From NCBI RefSeq assembly GCF_050624435.1, contig NC_134531.1, forward strand, positions 251,734,812 through 251,798,811: DNA of 64,000 bases, read 5' to 3'. This document shows positions 20,040 to 32,332 of this stretch, one piece after another. The position numbers and the translations under genes are program-made. The notes under the pieces were generated by a model. The model saw nothing but the letters and a program-made list of their open reading frames with translations, was not told where the DNA came from and searched no databases. Each line of letters begins with the position of its first letter. Positions within the stretch are counted from its first letter, which is position 1. The stretch comes from Tenrec ecaudatus. Lineage: Eukaryota > Chordata > Mammalia > Afrosoricida > Tenrecidae.

Positions 20040-20330
20040 AAACAACAGTGGTCTCATACAATATTTGTCCTTTTGTAGTTGCCTAATTTCAATCAGCATA
20101 ATATTCTCCACATTTTCCCATGTCATGAGGCATTTCGCCGATCCCTTGGGTCCTGTTGTGTGTATGTTCTCAGGTTTATCCATCCATTCTTCTACTGTTG
20201 GGCATGAAGGTTGTTTCCATCAATTTGCAATTGTGATTAGCAGTGCTATGAACATCGGAGTGCAATATGAACATGGGCGTGCAATATGAACATGGGCGTG
20301 CAATATGAACATGGGTGTGCAAAGCAGGTT
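20040..20330 (-). pseudogene. Old L1 ORF2 3'-end relic
   Basis: Minus-strand sequence typical of the L1 ORF2 C terminus: TTTATCCATCCATTCTTCTA, GGTTGTTTCCATCAATTTGC and AGCAGTGCTATGAACATC. Highly diverged. It contains the 19-bp tandem expansion at 20259-20325. Confidence 0.7.
20259..20325. repeat. 19-bp tandem triplication
   Basis: Unit GTGCAATATGAACATGGGC repeated about three times, with a partial leading unit, derived from the L1 stretch reading CTATGAACAT. Confidence 0.9.
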
Positions 20331-20799
20331 TTGCAATGATCACAGGAAACTGTTATCTATACATATGTTTTTCCAGTTGTGTTTATCAGACCACCATCCC
20401 CAAAGCGCCGCACTGCACTGCTTATCTAAATGGGGATGCTTGTGCCTGGCCCCCTATATATATGGGCTTGTGTACTGTCTTCCTGAGTTAGAAGACTATC
20501 CCTATGAGTAAGCTTAAAAGGAATTTTCACTGCAAGGGAAGGAGCTGTTACATTTTGGATTTCTAACAACGAAAGTTTAAATTACATTGTGTTTCTTGTA
20601 TTTTAATTGACAGCAGACTAATACGTTGAAATCCCCTCTATCATTGTATGCCCATCTACTTCCTGTTTCCTTGTTGCTGCTGAATAAAATATTTTCTTTA
20701 TAAAAAAATTCATGTGACCTAGCAATCCTTCCACTTGGAATATGTCCTAAAGAAACAATTGGTCTTTTGTATAAAGCTCTTTCTTATATCCATATGAGT

Positions 20800-21000
20800 G
20801 TCTATGGATGTGTTGCTCTAGTCAACCCAGACTAACACAGCTAGTATCGGACTTATGGCAAAATATTGGACTTATGCACTTGATCTGCTCTGCCTGGGAC
20901 ATTACCTTAATATAAAATTACTTTGATATAAAGCTCTTCCTTTTATATATATGCGTATCTCTGGATTTATTTCTCGTCAACCTTGTCTAACACAGCTATA
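20800..21000 (-). mobile_element. Two degraded termini of the TG...CA LTR-like family
   Basis: CTCTAGTCAACCCAGACTAA (near 20816) and CTCGTCAACCTTGTCTAA (near 20973) are reverse complements of the 5' end of the element at 57911. This suggests two nested or tandem remnants. Confidence 0.5.
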
Positions 21001-21044
21001 TTTGTATACACACAGACACACACGATATTTTATTTCTTTATTTA

Positions 21045-22320
21045 TTTATAAATCATTTTATTGGGGGCTCATATAACTCTTATCACAATCCATACATCCA
21101 TGCATTGTGTCAAGCATATTTGTACATTTGTTGCCATCATCATTCTCAAAACATATTTTTCTACTTGAACCCTTGGTATCAGCCCCTCATTTTCCCCCTC
21201 CTTCCCTACCCCCCTCCCTCATGAATTTTGTTAATTTACAAATTGTTATTATTTTGTCATGTCTTACACTGTCCGATGTCTCCCTTCACCCATTTCTGTT
21301 GTCGGTCCCCCAGGGAGGGGGTTATATGTAGATCCTTGTGCTCAATTTCCCCCTTTCGACCCCACCTTCCTTCCACACTCCTGGTATCGCTACTCTCATT
21401 ATTGGGCCTGATGGGTTCTTCTGCCCCAGATTCTCTGTGTTACCAATTCCTATCTCTACCAGTGCACATCCTCTGGTATAACCAGAGTTGTAAGGTAGAA
21501 TTGGGGTCTTGATAGTTGGGGGTGGAGGGGAGGAAGCATTAAAGAACTAGAGGAAAGTTGTATGTTTCAGCGTTGCTATATTGCACCCTGACTGGCTCTT
21601 CTTCTCCCTGTGACCCCTCTGTAAGTTGATGTCCACTTGCCTACAGATGGGCTTTGGGTCCCCACTCCTCACTCCCCCTCATTCACAATGATAAGAATTT
21701 TTGTTCTTTGATGCCTGATAACTGACCCTATCGACACCTCATGATCACACAAGCTGGTGTGCTTCTTCCATGTGGCTTTGTTGCTTCTCAGCTAGATGGC
21801 TGCTTGTTTACCTTCAAGCCTTGAAGATCTAAGAAGCTATATTTTTTTGATAACTGGACACCACCAGCTTTCGTCACCACATTTGCTTATGCACTTGCTC
21901 TGTCTTCAGCAATTGTGTCAGGAAGGTGAGTATCATGGAATGCCAGGTTAATAGAACAAAGTGTTCTTGCATTGAGGGAGTACTTTAGTGAAGGCCCAAT
22001 GTCCATCTGCTACCTTAGTACTAAACCTAAAAATATATGCACATAAGTCTATTTCTCCATTATCATATATAAATATAGTTACATATGTACATGCCTGTAT
22101 TAAGACCTCTATAAGTGCCCTTTGCCTCCTAGTTCTTTCCTCTATTTCCTTTTACTTTCCTCTTGTCCCACTATCATGCTCAGCCTTCATTTGGGTTTCA
22201 GTAATTCCTCTCAGTTACATTGCCTTTGATCAAGCCCTACCAGGTCTCCTACACCCTCCTCACCACCAGTTTTGGATCACTTGTTGTTCCCTCACATAAG
22301 ACATTGTAAAAGTCCCTCTT
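21045..22320 (-). mobile_element. L1 3' UTR copy, older single-module subfamily
   Basis: Reverse-complement L1 3' UTR from its tail (TTTATTGGGGGCTCATATAA) back through the polypurine tract, the antisense-ORF segment and one copy of the 247-bp module (21700-21935) into upstream UTR. It has one tail module and one internal module, and is more diverged than the copy at 24156, so it is older. Confidence 0.85.
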
Positions 22321-23394
22321 GCCATCCACTGACAGTAATGAAGTATTTATTGTGTCAAGGGTCACGAAGACTACTTTCAGGCTTCACCAATCACAGCAAA
22401 AACTTTCGGATCTCAAAAAAGATAGTATACTCAAAATTAAAGTTTAGTACAGTGAAGAGATACAGATTAAAATCAGCACACAGAAGAGGGAAGGTTCCAT
22501 ACAAAACCAGGTGTAGGTTTCAGTGTAAACTCTCTAGCAGTGAAGAAACACAAAGAGCCTTATGTTTACCCAGAAATGATGTGTGACAACTTGAGTTAAG
22601 TCTTGCCAACTACAGTTCACCTGAACTTTGATGTCTAGTTTGTACTGGGAGTCAGTCTCATAAGCATGGACCACCCACAAAATTAGTTTTAACTACACAG
22701 CTCCAAGCCCATCTAGAGGTAAAATGGATACAATGTGATCCAAGGGTGAACAAAATCAGGCATCCACCATAAATCTTTGTTAACATGAACTATTTGCCTT
22801 AACCAGCCATCTTGCATATACAAGACACTATTATCAAGTAGGATATGTCAAGGACTGAGAGGTAACTTCAAAGGAGACCGTTAAGGGCAGTTCTAAAGAA
22901 ATTTAAATGTTTAGTGCTTTGGTAGCCAACCTTGCTAAGATAACTCTTTCTTGTATTAATATAAATTATTCTTTAGTATATGTTATACAAAACTCAAACT
23001 CACTGGGATTGAATGTTAAATAAGTCTTGATAGTCTCTATTATTATTGGATCAAATATACCCCGAGGCCACCTTAAAATTTCTCATTACTAAAGAAAATT
23101 AAGCTTTTTATGTATATGATCTCCAACAGGTATTCATCAGACTAGATATCTAACAGATTTCTAATGGAGAGCACAGAGAGCTAGTTCCTGTGGAATGGTA
23201 TTCAGAGAAACTCTTTAAGCAGGAAGAAGGGAGAGGGAAAGCAATTAGGATGAAGACCAAAGTGAAGAGTCCTGAAGGAAAGAGCAAAGCATAAAAATGA
23301 TGTCTGTGGACTTTCTTGATGCAGGTTGTTACAAACGTTCCAGTTGCAATAAAACGCAGTATAGGCAAAGTGGGGGGGAAAGGAAAACAAAGCA
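22321..23394. other. Unassigned sequence
   Basis: About 1.1 kb without convincing coding potential or a repeat family I recognise; short open frames only. Confidence 0.5.
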
Positions 23395-23860
23395 TACATC
23401 TTAAGAGAAAAAATTATCAACCTTGAGGGAGGGAAGGACTTCTCAAACGGTGGTATGGAGGACAAGCCAGAAGGTAAAACATTAATGAGTTGGACCCCAT
23501 CCAAACGAAGGGTTTCTTAACTTGGAGGGATACAAACAACGTTGATAGAAATATGAGATAAGATACTTAGCATCGCTAAAATTAGGGGATTACTATTTAG
23601 ACAAGATGAAGAATTCTTGAAAATCAACAAGTGAAGGATAAAAAAGAAAATAAAACAACATAAAAGGCAAAGACTATGAATAGACTATTGACAAAATGGG
23701 ACCTCCCCCCCAATAACTAATATATGTATTAGAAAGTGTGTATTAAAATAAAAGCAATGGCTAACACTGTTGGGAGGGACGATCCATCACAGACCCTGAG
23801 CATCTCTGCTTGTCCTTACTGGATATTCAAAGCATTCTGGGTTCTCATACTAAGATCATG
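23395..23860 (+). pseudogene. Possible old L1 ORF2 C-terminal relic
   Basis: The stretch around 23470-23580 reads like a decayed KTLMSWTPSK...VTWRDTN block followed by an A-rich tract, typical of worn L1 ORF2 sequence. Tentative. Confidence 0.4.
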
Positions 23861-24155
23861 TCCAACACATTATTCCAAAAGTTTCAGCAGTACATAACTA
23901 CATGTGAGAGTAAGTAGCTCTGTATGAGACGACGCAGAATAGTACTTTTATACTCAATCACTTCATCGTAGATGTTCACTTTCCACTTCTGTGTGTAAGT
24001 GTCTACAAAGAAGCAAGAAGCAGTTGGTAGGTTTGAAAATCACTGGTCGACTCGCCATCTACCTCAGATACATGTGTGTAACTCTAAACTGTCCAGGAGA
24101 ACTCACTGCATGGTCTCCTGAACCTCATATCTCTGTATTTGAAAAATATACCCTA

Positions 24156-25167
24156 TGGTGAAGAAAGCTGATGGTGCCCGGCTATCAAAAGAGATAGTGT
24201 CTGGGGTCTTAAAGGCTTGAAGGTGAATAAGCGGCCATCTAGCTCAGAAGCAAAAAAGCCCACATGGAAGAAGCACACCGGCCTGTGTGATCACGAGGTG
24301 CCAAGGGACCAGGTATAAGGCATCATGCAAAAAAAAAAAATATAAGTGTGTGTATGTTTGTGTATATATGTGTATATGTATATATGTATATATATACCAT
24401 ATTAAATGAAGGGGGAAGTGCAGAGTGGAGACCCAAGGCCCAGGTGTTGGCCAATGAAGATCCCCTCATAGAGGGGTTTAGGCGAGGAGATGGGTTAATT
24501 AGGGTGTGAGGTAGTACCGATGAAGAACACAGCTTTCCCCCAGATCCTGGATGCTTCCTCCCCCCAACTACCATGATCCGAATTCTATCTTGCAGGGCTG
24601 GATAGGGCAGAGGCTGTACACTGGTACATATGAGGGCTGGAGGTACAGGGAATCCAGGGGGGGATGATACCTTCAGGACCAAGGGTGTGAGGGACGATGC
24701 TGGGAGAGTGGAGGGTGAGTGGGTTGGAAAGGGGGAACTGATTACAGGGATCCACATGTGACCTCTTCCCTGGGAGAGGGACAGCAGAGAAGGGGGGAAG
24801 GGAGACTCCGGATAGGGCAAGATATGACAAAATAACGATGTATAAATTACCAAGGGCACATGAGGGAGGGGGGAAAGGGGAGGGAGGGGGAAAAAAAAAG
24901 AGGACCTGATGCAAGGGGCTTAAGTGGAGAGCAAATGCCTTGAGAATGATTGGGGCAGGAAATGTATGGATGTGCTTTATACAATTGATGTATGTATATG
25001 TATGGATGGTGATAAGAGTTGTATGATTCCCTAATAAAATGTAAAAAAAGAAAAGAGGAGAAAAAATGATTAGGGCAAAGACTGTACAGATGTGCTTTAT
25101 ACAATTGATGTATGTGTATGTATGAACTGTGATAAGAATTGTATGAGCCCCAATAAATTGTTAAAAA
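24156..25167 (+). mobile_element. Young 5'-truncated L1, double-tail subfamily
   Basis: 1012 bp starting at the second 247-bp module and running through the microsatellite, antisense-ORF segment, polypurine tract and both tail modules. 15-bp TSD GAAAAATATACCCTA at 24141-24155 and 25168-25182. Close to the L1 at 1-8202. Confidence 0.95.
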
Positions 25168-25417
25168 GAAAAATATACCCTAAAAGGGAATCTTATTTTC
25201 TATCCTAGGAGGAAAAGGCAGGTCCATTTCGTATACTCCAGATCCCTAGTTTCCTTGAAACATCTAAAGATCTGGCAACATGAAATCAGTCTTCTCACAT
25301 GGTACTAATTCACATGAGTGCTGCAGTTCACCACTGCTTCATCCGCTCATCCTACTCATTTGAGTTACCTGACTGTCTAGTGGCATCGGAATTGGCTGCA
25401 CATGCCCTAGACTGTAA

Positions 25418-25880
25418 TGTCAGGTAACAGGCAGAATCATGTTCCTCAAAGATAGCCCTGGATTTCCTAAACATATAACTTTACTAGAGACTTTCATATG
25501 TGCTTAAGCATAGCACTTACAATTGGAAGAATTCGCCTGGAGTATACAGGCTAATCACATGAACCCTCAAAGGTGAAGCACTTTCTCAAGGTTGCCGAGA
25601 GAAAGGTGAAGGACAAAGATAGCTGGATAGCTGCATCATTACTGGCTTTGAGCACAGAGGGAGGAACCCACAGCCACGTCTCTAGGAGCTGAAAAGGGTA
25701 ATGAAAAGGTTCTTCCCTAGAGATTCCAGGGAAGAAAGTCGTGCTGGAACCATGATTTCAGTCCACTGAAATCTGTATTGGATTTCTCAACTACAGAAAT
25801 GGAAGATAATAAATTTGTGTTGTTGAAGCCAATAAATTTGCAGCAATTTGTTAGAGCAGCTATATAAAACAAATATACTC
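25418..25880 (+). mobile_element. MaLR (MLT1-like) solo LTR
   Basis: Diverged but collinear with the MLT1 class of ancient placental LTRs: GTAACAGGCAGAATCATGTT at the start, ATCACATGAACCCTCAAAGG, the CTCTAGGAGCTG region, then AGATAATAAATTTGTGTTGT with the polyadenylation signal and a GCAATTTGTTAGAGCAGC end. Noncoding endogenous retroviral remnant; no internal genes. Confidence 0.7.
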
Positions 25881-26145
25881 CATGACAACAAATATTTCTA
25901 TACTGCTTATGCCTGTGTTCTTAACACCTAGCACAGTACCACGTACACATAGACACACACAAATGGGATTAAAATGTGGTGAATCAATGCATGAATGAAT
26001 GAATGGTTATAGTGCTTCCAAACTTTACTGACATACTTCTAGTGAAGAATTTGTATCTCATTTGTTGATAACATTCACTAGAGTATCTGAACTCGTGTCT
26101 TTCAACACTGTGGTGTTTTGTTTTGTTTTGCTCTGTTCTCAAGCT

Positions 26146-26300
26146 TTTAAAAAAAAATCATTTTACTGGGGGCTCCTACAACTCTTATCACAGTCCATAC
26201 ATACATCAATTGTGTCAAGCACATTTGTACATTTGTCATCCTCGTCACTCTCAGACCATCCGCTCTCCACCCAAGCCCATGCGTCCGCTCCTCAAGGCTT
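26146..26300 (-). mobile_element. 5'-truncated L1 3' end, older single-tail type
   Basis: Minus-strand tail after poly(T): CATTTTACTGGGGGCTCCTA, TTGTGTCAAGCACATTTGTA, ending near the CACCCAAGCCC start point. Confidence 0.85.
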
Positions 26301-26493
26301 TGTCATCTACTGTAACCACTGGAGGGCCTGGACAGTGTAAAACAGGTTCCCGCATTTAGTTGGAATGCCCTTTTCAGATAGAAATAAAAATTACTTGGTG
26401 TTCCCTGGCAATTAAAAACTTTTGTACAGCAGTCCAGAATCCAGGATAAAGTATAGGAACCTGCTTTTGGAAGGCTTCTCTATGTTCTTCAAG

Positions 26494-26620
26494 GGAAGCC
26501 TGGTGGCACGGTGCTTACCTGTTGGGCTGCTACCTGCAAGGTCAGTGGTGCGAAAGCATCAGCCTCTCTGTGGGGGAAAGACCAGGCTTTCTTTCACCAC
26601 ACAGGTACAGTCTCGTGCAA
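26494..26620 (+). mobile_element. AfroSINE, 5' part
   Basis: GAAGCCTGGTGGCACGGTGC carries the tRNA-derived A-box region; GTGCGAAAGCATC is a decayed B box; truncated before the tail. Confidence 0.8.
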
Positions 26621-26781
26621 CCACCCTGTACGTATATAATTTCCTTTTCTCAAGCATGTATTAAATTCTATTCCATTGGCTAAATTAATGGCACTGTCAA
26701 AAGAATTACTTGATAGCCCAGAGAAATAATGGATAATGTTCTCTAACATAAAATGACAATGATGTCTCTAAGGTGAACCAG

Positions 26782-26787
<6 letters not shown>

Positions 26788-26832
<45 letters not shown>
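26788..26832. repeat. (TG)n microsatellite
   Basis: About 21 TG units, then TATGTATATA. Confidence 0.97.
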
Positions 26833-26835
<3 letters not shown>

Positions 26836-26849
26836 ATATACACCATAGA

Positions 26850-27095
26850 TGAATGGATTTGGGGCTCACACTTAGTTTGGGTCCCAATCTAAGAACAAAC
26901 GAGGAGATCACTGAAGACATGGGTGCTATAAGCAAGTGTGGTTAAGACACTAGGTGGTGGTGGGCAATCAGAAAGAATAGCACCTGGAGCCTTAACGGCT
27001 TGTCTTCAAGCAAGCAGCCATGTAAGTGAGGCTTCAACTAAGTCCACATGCAAGAAGCACGCCAGCCTGTGTGATCCAAGGATTGTAAATAATTT
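26850..27095 (+). mobile_element. Ancient L1 3' UTR module
   Basis: Strongly diverged but collinear with the 247-bp module: GATCACTGAAGACATGGGTG, then CAAGCAGCCATGTAAGTGAG, then GCCAGCCTGTGTGATCCA. It shows that the module predates the young subfamily by a long way. Confidence 0.7.
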
Positions 27096-27218
27096 AATCC
27101 AAATCAGAAGAAGGAAATAGTCACAGAGCTCTAAATTATAAACACCTAGTTTGCAAAAGAGTATGGATAGCAGTGGAAGCCCAAAGTCTATTGCAGGTTC
27201 ACACATAAGAGTCAGCCT

Positions 27219-27356
27219 AGGGCTTAAGTGGAGAGCAAATGCCTTGAAAAATGATGAGGGCAAACAATGTACAGATGTGCTTTATACAATTGATGTATGT
27301 ATATGCATGGATTGTGATAAGAGTTGTATGAGCCCCTAATAAAATGTTTAAAAAAA
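27219..27356 (+). mobile_element. 5'-truncated L1 3' end (138 bp)
   Basis: Starts at GGGCTTAAGTGGAGAGCAAA and ends AATAAAATG plus A-tail. TSD AAGAGTCAGCCT (27207-27218) versus AAGAGTCCGCCT (27357-27368). Confidence 0.92.
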
Positions 27357-27582
27357 AAGAGTCCGCCTCAAGTGAATCCTCTCTGACCGTAGTCAAAGGA
27401 TGTGCACAGCTGTGTTATCAGACAGAGAGCAGCATGAAGTTGATTATTACAGATATTGTTAGGTTAAAAATGTAATATCTTATCATCACTTGATCTCCCT
27501 TTTGACCCATTTTATATTTGTTCTAATTTTTATTACTTTGTATTTTGTTTTGACTGTCATTTTTCTGTCCTACTTTGTTATT

Positions 27583-27846
27583 TTTATTTTTATTTTTTAA
27601 TTTTAACAATTTATTGGGGCTCATACAATTCTTTTCACAGTTCATATATATACATACATCAATTGTATAAAGCACATCTGTACAGTCTTTGCCCTATTCA
27701 TTTTTTTCTCTTTTCTTCTTTTACATTTTATTAGGGACTCATACAACTCTTACCACAATCCATACATATACATACATCAATTGTATAAAGCACATCCATA
27801 CATTCCCTGCCCCAATCATTCTCAAGGCATTTGCTCTCCACTTAAG
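27583..27846 (-). mobile_element. 5'-truncated L1 3' end, double-tail
   Basis: Both tail modules present on the minus strand. Perfect 14-bp TSD CCTACTTTGTTATT at 27569-27582 and 27847-27860. Confidence 0.94.
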
Positions 27847-27860
27847 CCTACTTTGTTATT

Positions 27861-28459
27861 GTTGGGGTTTTTTTGTTTGCTTTATTTTTGGTATGTTTTT
27901 CTGTATATGAAGTACAGAATTGGCAAATTAATAGACCAGTAACTGAATTAGTGGTCTTGGTGGTGTGGCAGCAAAGGTTGTAGGGAAACGGAGCTATTGA
28001 CAATGAGTACACGAGAGAAGAAAATGTTCTTAAAATGATTGTGCTGATGATTACACAACTCTTCTTCATATGACTATACGATTGAATCATGGATACTTGG
28101 ATGATATGCCAATAAAACTGTCACACACACAACCCACCCTGCAGAGCAGCTCTTCTCTGTCCCTTGAGTCAGAATCGCCCAACTACAAAAACAAATGTCA
28201 ATCACGGAAAGTTGTACCATGACCCTGTTGACACGTCCTCTATCCTGACGGATGATTTTCTGTTCCCTTGGTCTTTGAAGAAAGTGCATTAAGCTCTCGC
28301 CCTCTAATGACTACAGATTTGTCTTAACATATTTTGAGTCTATGTTCCTTTCCACTATGATCTGAGAATGTTTTGATGTGCATACACATTCAAAATTGTG
28401 AGTCTTCTTTAGGATTTGACTTTAAAAAATTATAAAATGACCTTTATTTTTTAAAAAGA
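27861..28459. other. Unassigned sequence
   Basis: No gene or recognised repeat; AT-rich, short frames only. Confidence 0.5.
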
Positions 28460-28560
28460 GTTACACTCTCAGGAATCCAAAGGGCCAGTTCTTGCGCCAT
28501 GAGATCACTATGAGTCATATGAACTCAATGGCAAAGAGTTAGGTTTGAGTTTGGGGCTCA
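28460..28560 (+). mobile_element. AfroSINE, 3' part
   Basis: GATCACTATGAGTCATATGA and ACTCAATGGCAA correspond to the AfroSINE/RTE shared tail. Confidence 0.65.
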
Positions 28561-28837
28561 CTGGAAGATTAGTGATTGGAATCCACAAACACACACACAC
28601 ACAGGCATATCAGATGTGATATACTTCCAGACAACCAGTCACTGGAAATTCTACGGAGTACATTTCTACTCTGGCAGGCATGAGTGGCCCTGAATCAGAA
28701 TTCACTCTATGGAAACACATCAATAATTGATACAAACACTTACTGATTTTAGTTCTTCGTATTTTTGCAAATTCTGCATTCAATAGAATGATGACAATGC
28801 AACAGAGTATTGAGTTACATATTAGCAAAGTGGGGGG

Positions 28838-28885
28838 AACACTGGAAGTGCTCACTCGTCTATGCCAATAAATCTGGCAGACAAC
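28838..28885 (+). mobile_element. RTE fragment
   Basis: ACTGGAAGTGCTCACTCGTC, then TATGCCAATAAATCTGGCAG matches the RTE RT block that encodes the ...LCQEIWK... region. Confidence 0.6.
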
Positions 28886-29339
28886 AACCTTGACAAGTAA
28901 GAAATATTTATCGGCTTTAAAAAAAGAGAAAGAAATACTTTGGGGAGCCCTTCCAAGTAGAGGTGCCACAGCTCTCCGATTCTCCACCATCCACCGTCTT
29001 CACAAAGTCTTCTCATATGACTTTCAGGATCAAGAGATTCCTGGCCAAGACATGAAAGCACAATGGACTTGAATGAAAACTCGAAATCAGATCAGGTACA
29101 ACTCCAGGAGAAAACATTGGATGAGACCCTAGCTGGGTCTGTAAGGAGCCGGCCCTCCTTGCACCGCCCCCTCACCCCCAGAAGTGATGGCACCCACAAC
29201 TGCAATTACTCAGCCTCACTAGCTGTCTGTCATGCTCTGTTTAAGATTTTGTGACCATCAGATCAATTGAACTTGTATCAGAAAAATATCTGGTTTCTTC
29301 CTTGGGTTCTATGCTTTAGCATCAAGAGTTTAATACATA
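28886..29339. other. Unassigned sequence
   Basis: No gene or repeat recognised. A GC-richer patch at about 29140-29215 shows no open reading frame of note. Confidence 0.5.
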
Positions 29340-29765
29340 ATGGACAACTTTTTGAAGAATGGGAATTCTAGAACACTTAATTCTTCTTATATGGAATATG
29401 TATATAGGCCCAAAGGCAGTTGTTTGAACGGAAAGAAGGCACACTGGTAGGTTTGACATCTAGAATGTTATCTTAGATTATTTCACTATACTTGTGTTTC
29501 AATCTGTAAACTGAACTACTTCTCCCAGTGACCCGGCTTCATAAAGATCACTGCATCCAGATTGGAGAAAGATTCATAAACAACATGCAATATTTAGATG
29601 ATACCACCTAGCTTGCTGAAAGTGGATAGTACTTGAAGCAGTTACTACAAGAAGATTAAAAACTACAGCTTTCAATATGGATTTTAACCCAATGTAAAGA
29701 AAACAAAATTTCTCCCATGACAAATGAAGGAAATGTTGAAATGGTCCAGGATTTCATTTTACATT
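29340..29765 (+). mobile_element. RTE (Bov-B-like) relic
   Basis: RT segment: GAATGGGAATTCTAGAACAC, a decayed SPYLFNL-like stretch, TTAGATGATACCACCTAGCT (decayed YADDT) and GAAGGAAATGTTGAA. Heavily mutated. Confidence 0.8.
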
Positions 29766-30069
29766 TTACTCTTGTGCAATGTGGATTTCCATTGTGTGTT
29801 CCTGCTTATAAGCAGATTTATTTCCGGCTGCCATTGTAGTGAGCATAAGGATCTCTAGGATCCACTTAAACATTAGTATCTCTAGTGACTGCTCATGAAT
29901 TGCTCACAGGGAGATGATAGTGTTTTCAGGAGTTACTCATAGCACTGGAGCTCAACACAATAAACTCATAATTTTTTAAAATTTTTCCTTTTATCTGTTT
30001 ATCAAGTTTATTTATTTATTTTAGGTTAAAATATTTTCCCAGTAGGCTAAAACTTTTAGACAATACTTT

Positions 30070-30250
30070 CTGATTGGAGCTACAAACCCCACAGTCAGCA
30101 GTTTGAATCCACCACTCCATCCCAGTGGGAAAGATGGAGAGAGACCTCTGTCCCTCTGAAGATTTACAGTCTGGGAAAAAGAGGGGAGTCCTGCTCTGTT
30201 CTACAAGATCACTATGAGTCTGAATCAACTTGATGGCTGTGAGTTTGTAG
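30070..30250 (+). mobile_element. AfroSINE
   Basis: B-box CAGTTTGAATCCACCACTCC, AAAGATGGAGAGAGACCTC, and tail CACTATGAGTCTGAATCAAC. The 5' head is degraded. Confidence 0.75.
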
Positions 30251-30389
30251 GAGGGATTTTTTTTTTTTTTGCTTTGCTTTGGTTATTTTAACCACAATTC
30301 ATCCTGTTCCAGCTTTATCCTATTTCTTTTTTGCTATTCCAACAAGTAATTGCAGATCAGATCATTATGAACCATAAAATTTTCATTAG

Positions 30390-30492
30390 CTGATTTAGCA
30401 TATTGCACTGTGAAGCACAGGGTCAGCAGTTCAAACTCACCCACCCTTCATGAAAGAAAAATGAGGCTTTCTGCTCCCATTAAGTGTTACAA
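30390..30492 (+). mobile_element. AfroSINE, 5' half
   Basis: GCACAGGGTCAGCAGTTCAA (B-box) and TGAGGCTTTCTGCTCCCATT. Truncated before the tail. Confidence 0.7.
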
Positions 30493-30720
30493 CCTATACC
30501 ATGTTCAGCCTTCATTCTGGTTTCAGTAATTGTTCTCAGTTACCTTGGCATTGGTCACTCCCTACGACGGATGAACCCCTCAGGACCAGCGTTGGGAGTG
30601 GCGACACTGAGAGGCAATGGGGTGTAGAAAGAAAGAACCGATCTTGGGGATATATGGGCAACCTCCTCTCTGGGAGATGGTCAATGGGAAGGTGGGTGAG
30701 GGGAGACACCGGGCCAAACT
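30493..30720 (+). mobile_element. Ancient L1 3' UTR segment (tentative)
   Basis: GATGAACCCCTCAGGACCAG, then a GGTCAATGGGAAGGTGGGTG-like stretch resembles the middle of the older L1 3' UTR seen at 59455-59530 (ATAAACCCCTCGGGAACAGT). Confidence 0.5.
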
Positions 30721-30734
30721 CATAATTTTTACAA

Positions 30735-30945
30735 AAAGCAAACCCAAGCTCTTTATCACCAAGTCAATTCTGATGCACAGTGACCCCGTACGATAGGGTA
30801 GAACTGCCCCTGTGGGTTTCTGAGACTCCAACTCTTTAAGGCAGCAGAAAGCCTCATCTTTCTCCCTTGAAGTGGCTGGTGGTTTCAAACTGCCTACGTT
30901 GTGATTAGTAGGCCAACGTGTAACCACTATGACACCAGGACTCCT
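30735..30945 (-). mobile_element. AfroSINE, near full length
   Basis: Complete reverse copy from tail (CCAAGTCAATTCTGATGCAC, GATAGGGTAGAACTGCCCCT) to head (GTGGCTGGTGGTTTCAAACT, CACTATGACACCAGGACTCC). Confidence 0.9.
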
Positions 30946-31059
30946 TACCAAAATTGACAAACCAAAAACCCAAGACCAAATCCACTACTGTGGAGTCAAT
31001 TCTGACTTCAGCAAGGACAAAGAGGTCCTCGTATAAGGAGGCCAGCGGAGGTCAAATGT

Positions 31060-31645
31060 GTGTTGTTTAAGGATGAACTGGCCTGGGATTCACAAGCAGT
31101 GCCCATGGAAGCAACAGTCAAGAAATCCAATGATGTGTTGCATTGGGGAAATTTACTGCAAAAAGACTTCTTTGAAGTGTTTCACAACAAAAAGGTAACT
31201 TTGAGACCTAGGGTGCCCCTGGCCCAGGGCATAGTATTTTCAGTTACCTCATATGCATGGAAAATCTGGACAATAGATAAGGAAGACCTAAGATGTGATG
31301 CCTTTGGATTATAGTGTTGGTGAAGAACACTGAAAGTACCACAGACTCTGAGGAGAATGCGCACAATGGACTTGGGAAGGGTACTGTCAGAATGATCCAT
31401 AGTAAAGAAGCTGTTGCGGCTCTGTGACTTTGGCCAGGTGCCAGGAGGAAAGACAGCAGGCTTGGTAAAGAGAGTCAGGGGGAAGAAGAAGAGGAACACC
31501 CTCAGCAAGATGGATTGACATCATAGCTGCCACAATAGGCTCAAAATACTTACTCTAGGAGCGCGGTGGTAGACGAGGTTGTGTTTTATTCGGTCATATG
31601 TAGACGAGTCAAAACTAACTTAAGAGCACCCATAAACAACGACAA
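31060..31645 (+). mobile_element. RTE (Bov-B-like) relic, 3' part
   Basis: GGAAGCAACAGTCAAGAAAT, GGGCATAGTATTTTCAGTTA, ACCCTCAGCAAGATGGATTG and the terminal repeat-like tail near 31640 follow the RTE 3' ORF order. Frames broken. Confidence 0.85.
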
Positions 31646-32042
31646 GACTAAGAAAGACTAGCAAGAAAAGTCTGGGGATGTGCTTCCAAAATTCAGCCAA
31701 GAAAACCATAGGGAACAAAATGATACGATGTGTACTTGATAGCGGGATGGAGCACGCCAAGCAGGATTCCGCCATACTGTACGTGAGGCTCTGAAAAGTT
31801 GGGAGCCAACTTGATGGTAGCTACAAACAGCAGTATCAATTGCCTTTTACCTGAGCCATTGGATATGTACCGTTTCAGTGAGCATCTTTGAGGGATAAGG
31901 TATCATCCCCAGGCAGACAAAGAGGAGACTTGCTGCCACTCACTATAAAAGTGGAAATCTTCCAAGTTCAGCCTTCTTCTTCTGTAATGAGACCCACTGG
32001 GTCCGTGTCACTGATATAAATATGATGTGTCAGGAGTAATAA
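31646..32042. other. Unassigned sequence with possible SINE/RTE tail fragments
   Basis: No gene. Around 31690-31830 there are weak resemblances to AfroSINE tails (GAAAACCATAGGGAACA, CCAACTTGATGG) that are too short to call. Confidence 0.4.
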
Positions 32043-32056
32043 AATTCTTTGTCCCT

Positions 32057-32332
32057 AGTGTAAGATAAGATAAAATAATAATTTATAAATTATTAAGGGT
32101 TCATGAGGGAGGGGTGAGTGGGGAGGGAGGAGGGGGGGAAAGGAAAATGAGCTGATTCTAGGAACTCAAGTGGAAGGCGAATTTTGAGAATGATGAGGGC
32201 AATGAATGTATAAGGGTGCTTTACTCAATTGATGTATGTATGGATTGTGATAAGAGTTATATGAACCCCAATAAAATGATTTATTTTTTGAAAAAGAAAA
32301 GAAAGAAATAGCTGTATGCCTGAAAAAAAAAT
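32057..32332 (+). mobile_element. 5'-truncated L1 3' end, older single-tail type
   Basis: Polypurine tract (32105-32140), tail module and AATAAAATG, then an extended A-rich end. TSD AATTCTTTGTCCCT at 32043-32056 and 32333-32346. Confidence 0.92.

Noticed and set aside
19553..20289. Open frames of 134 codons around 19.5-20.3 kb
   Set aside because: The first includes a TG microsatellite; the second is the antisense of an old L1 ORF2 end.
31646..32042. Another AfroSINE
   Set aside because: Only short tail-like words match; no head, boxes or continuous alignment.
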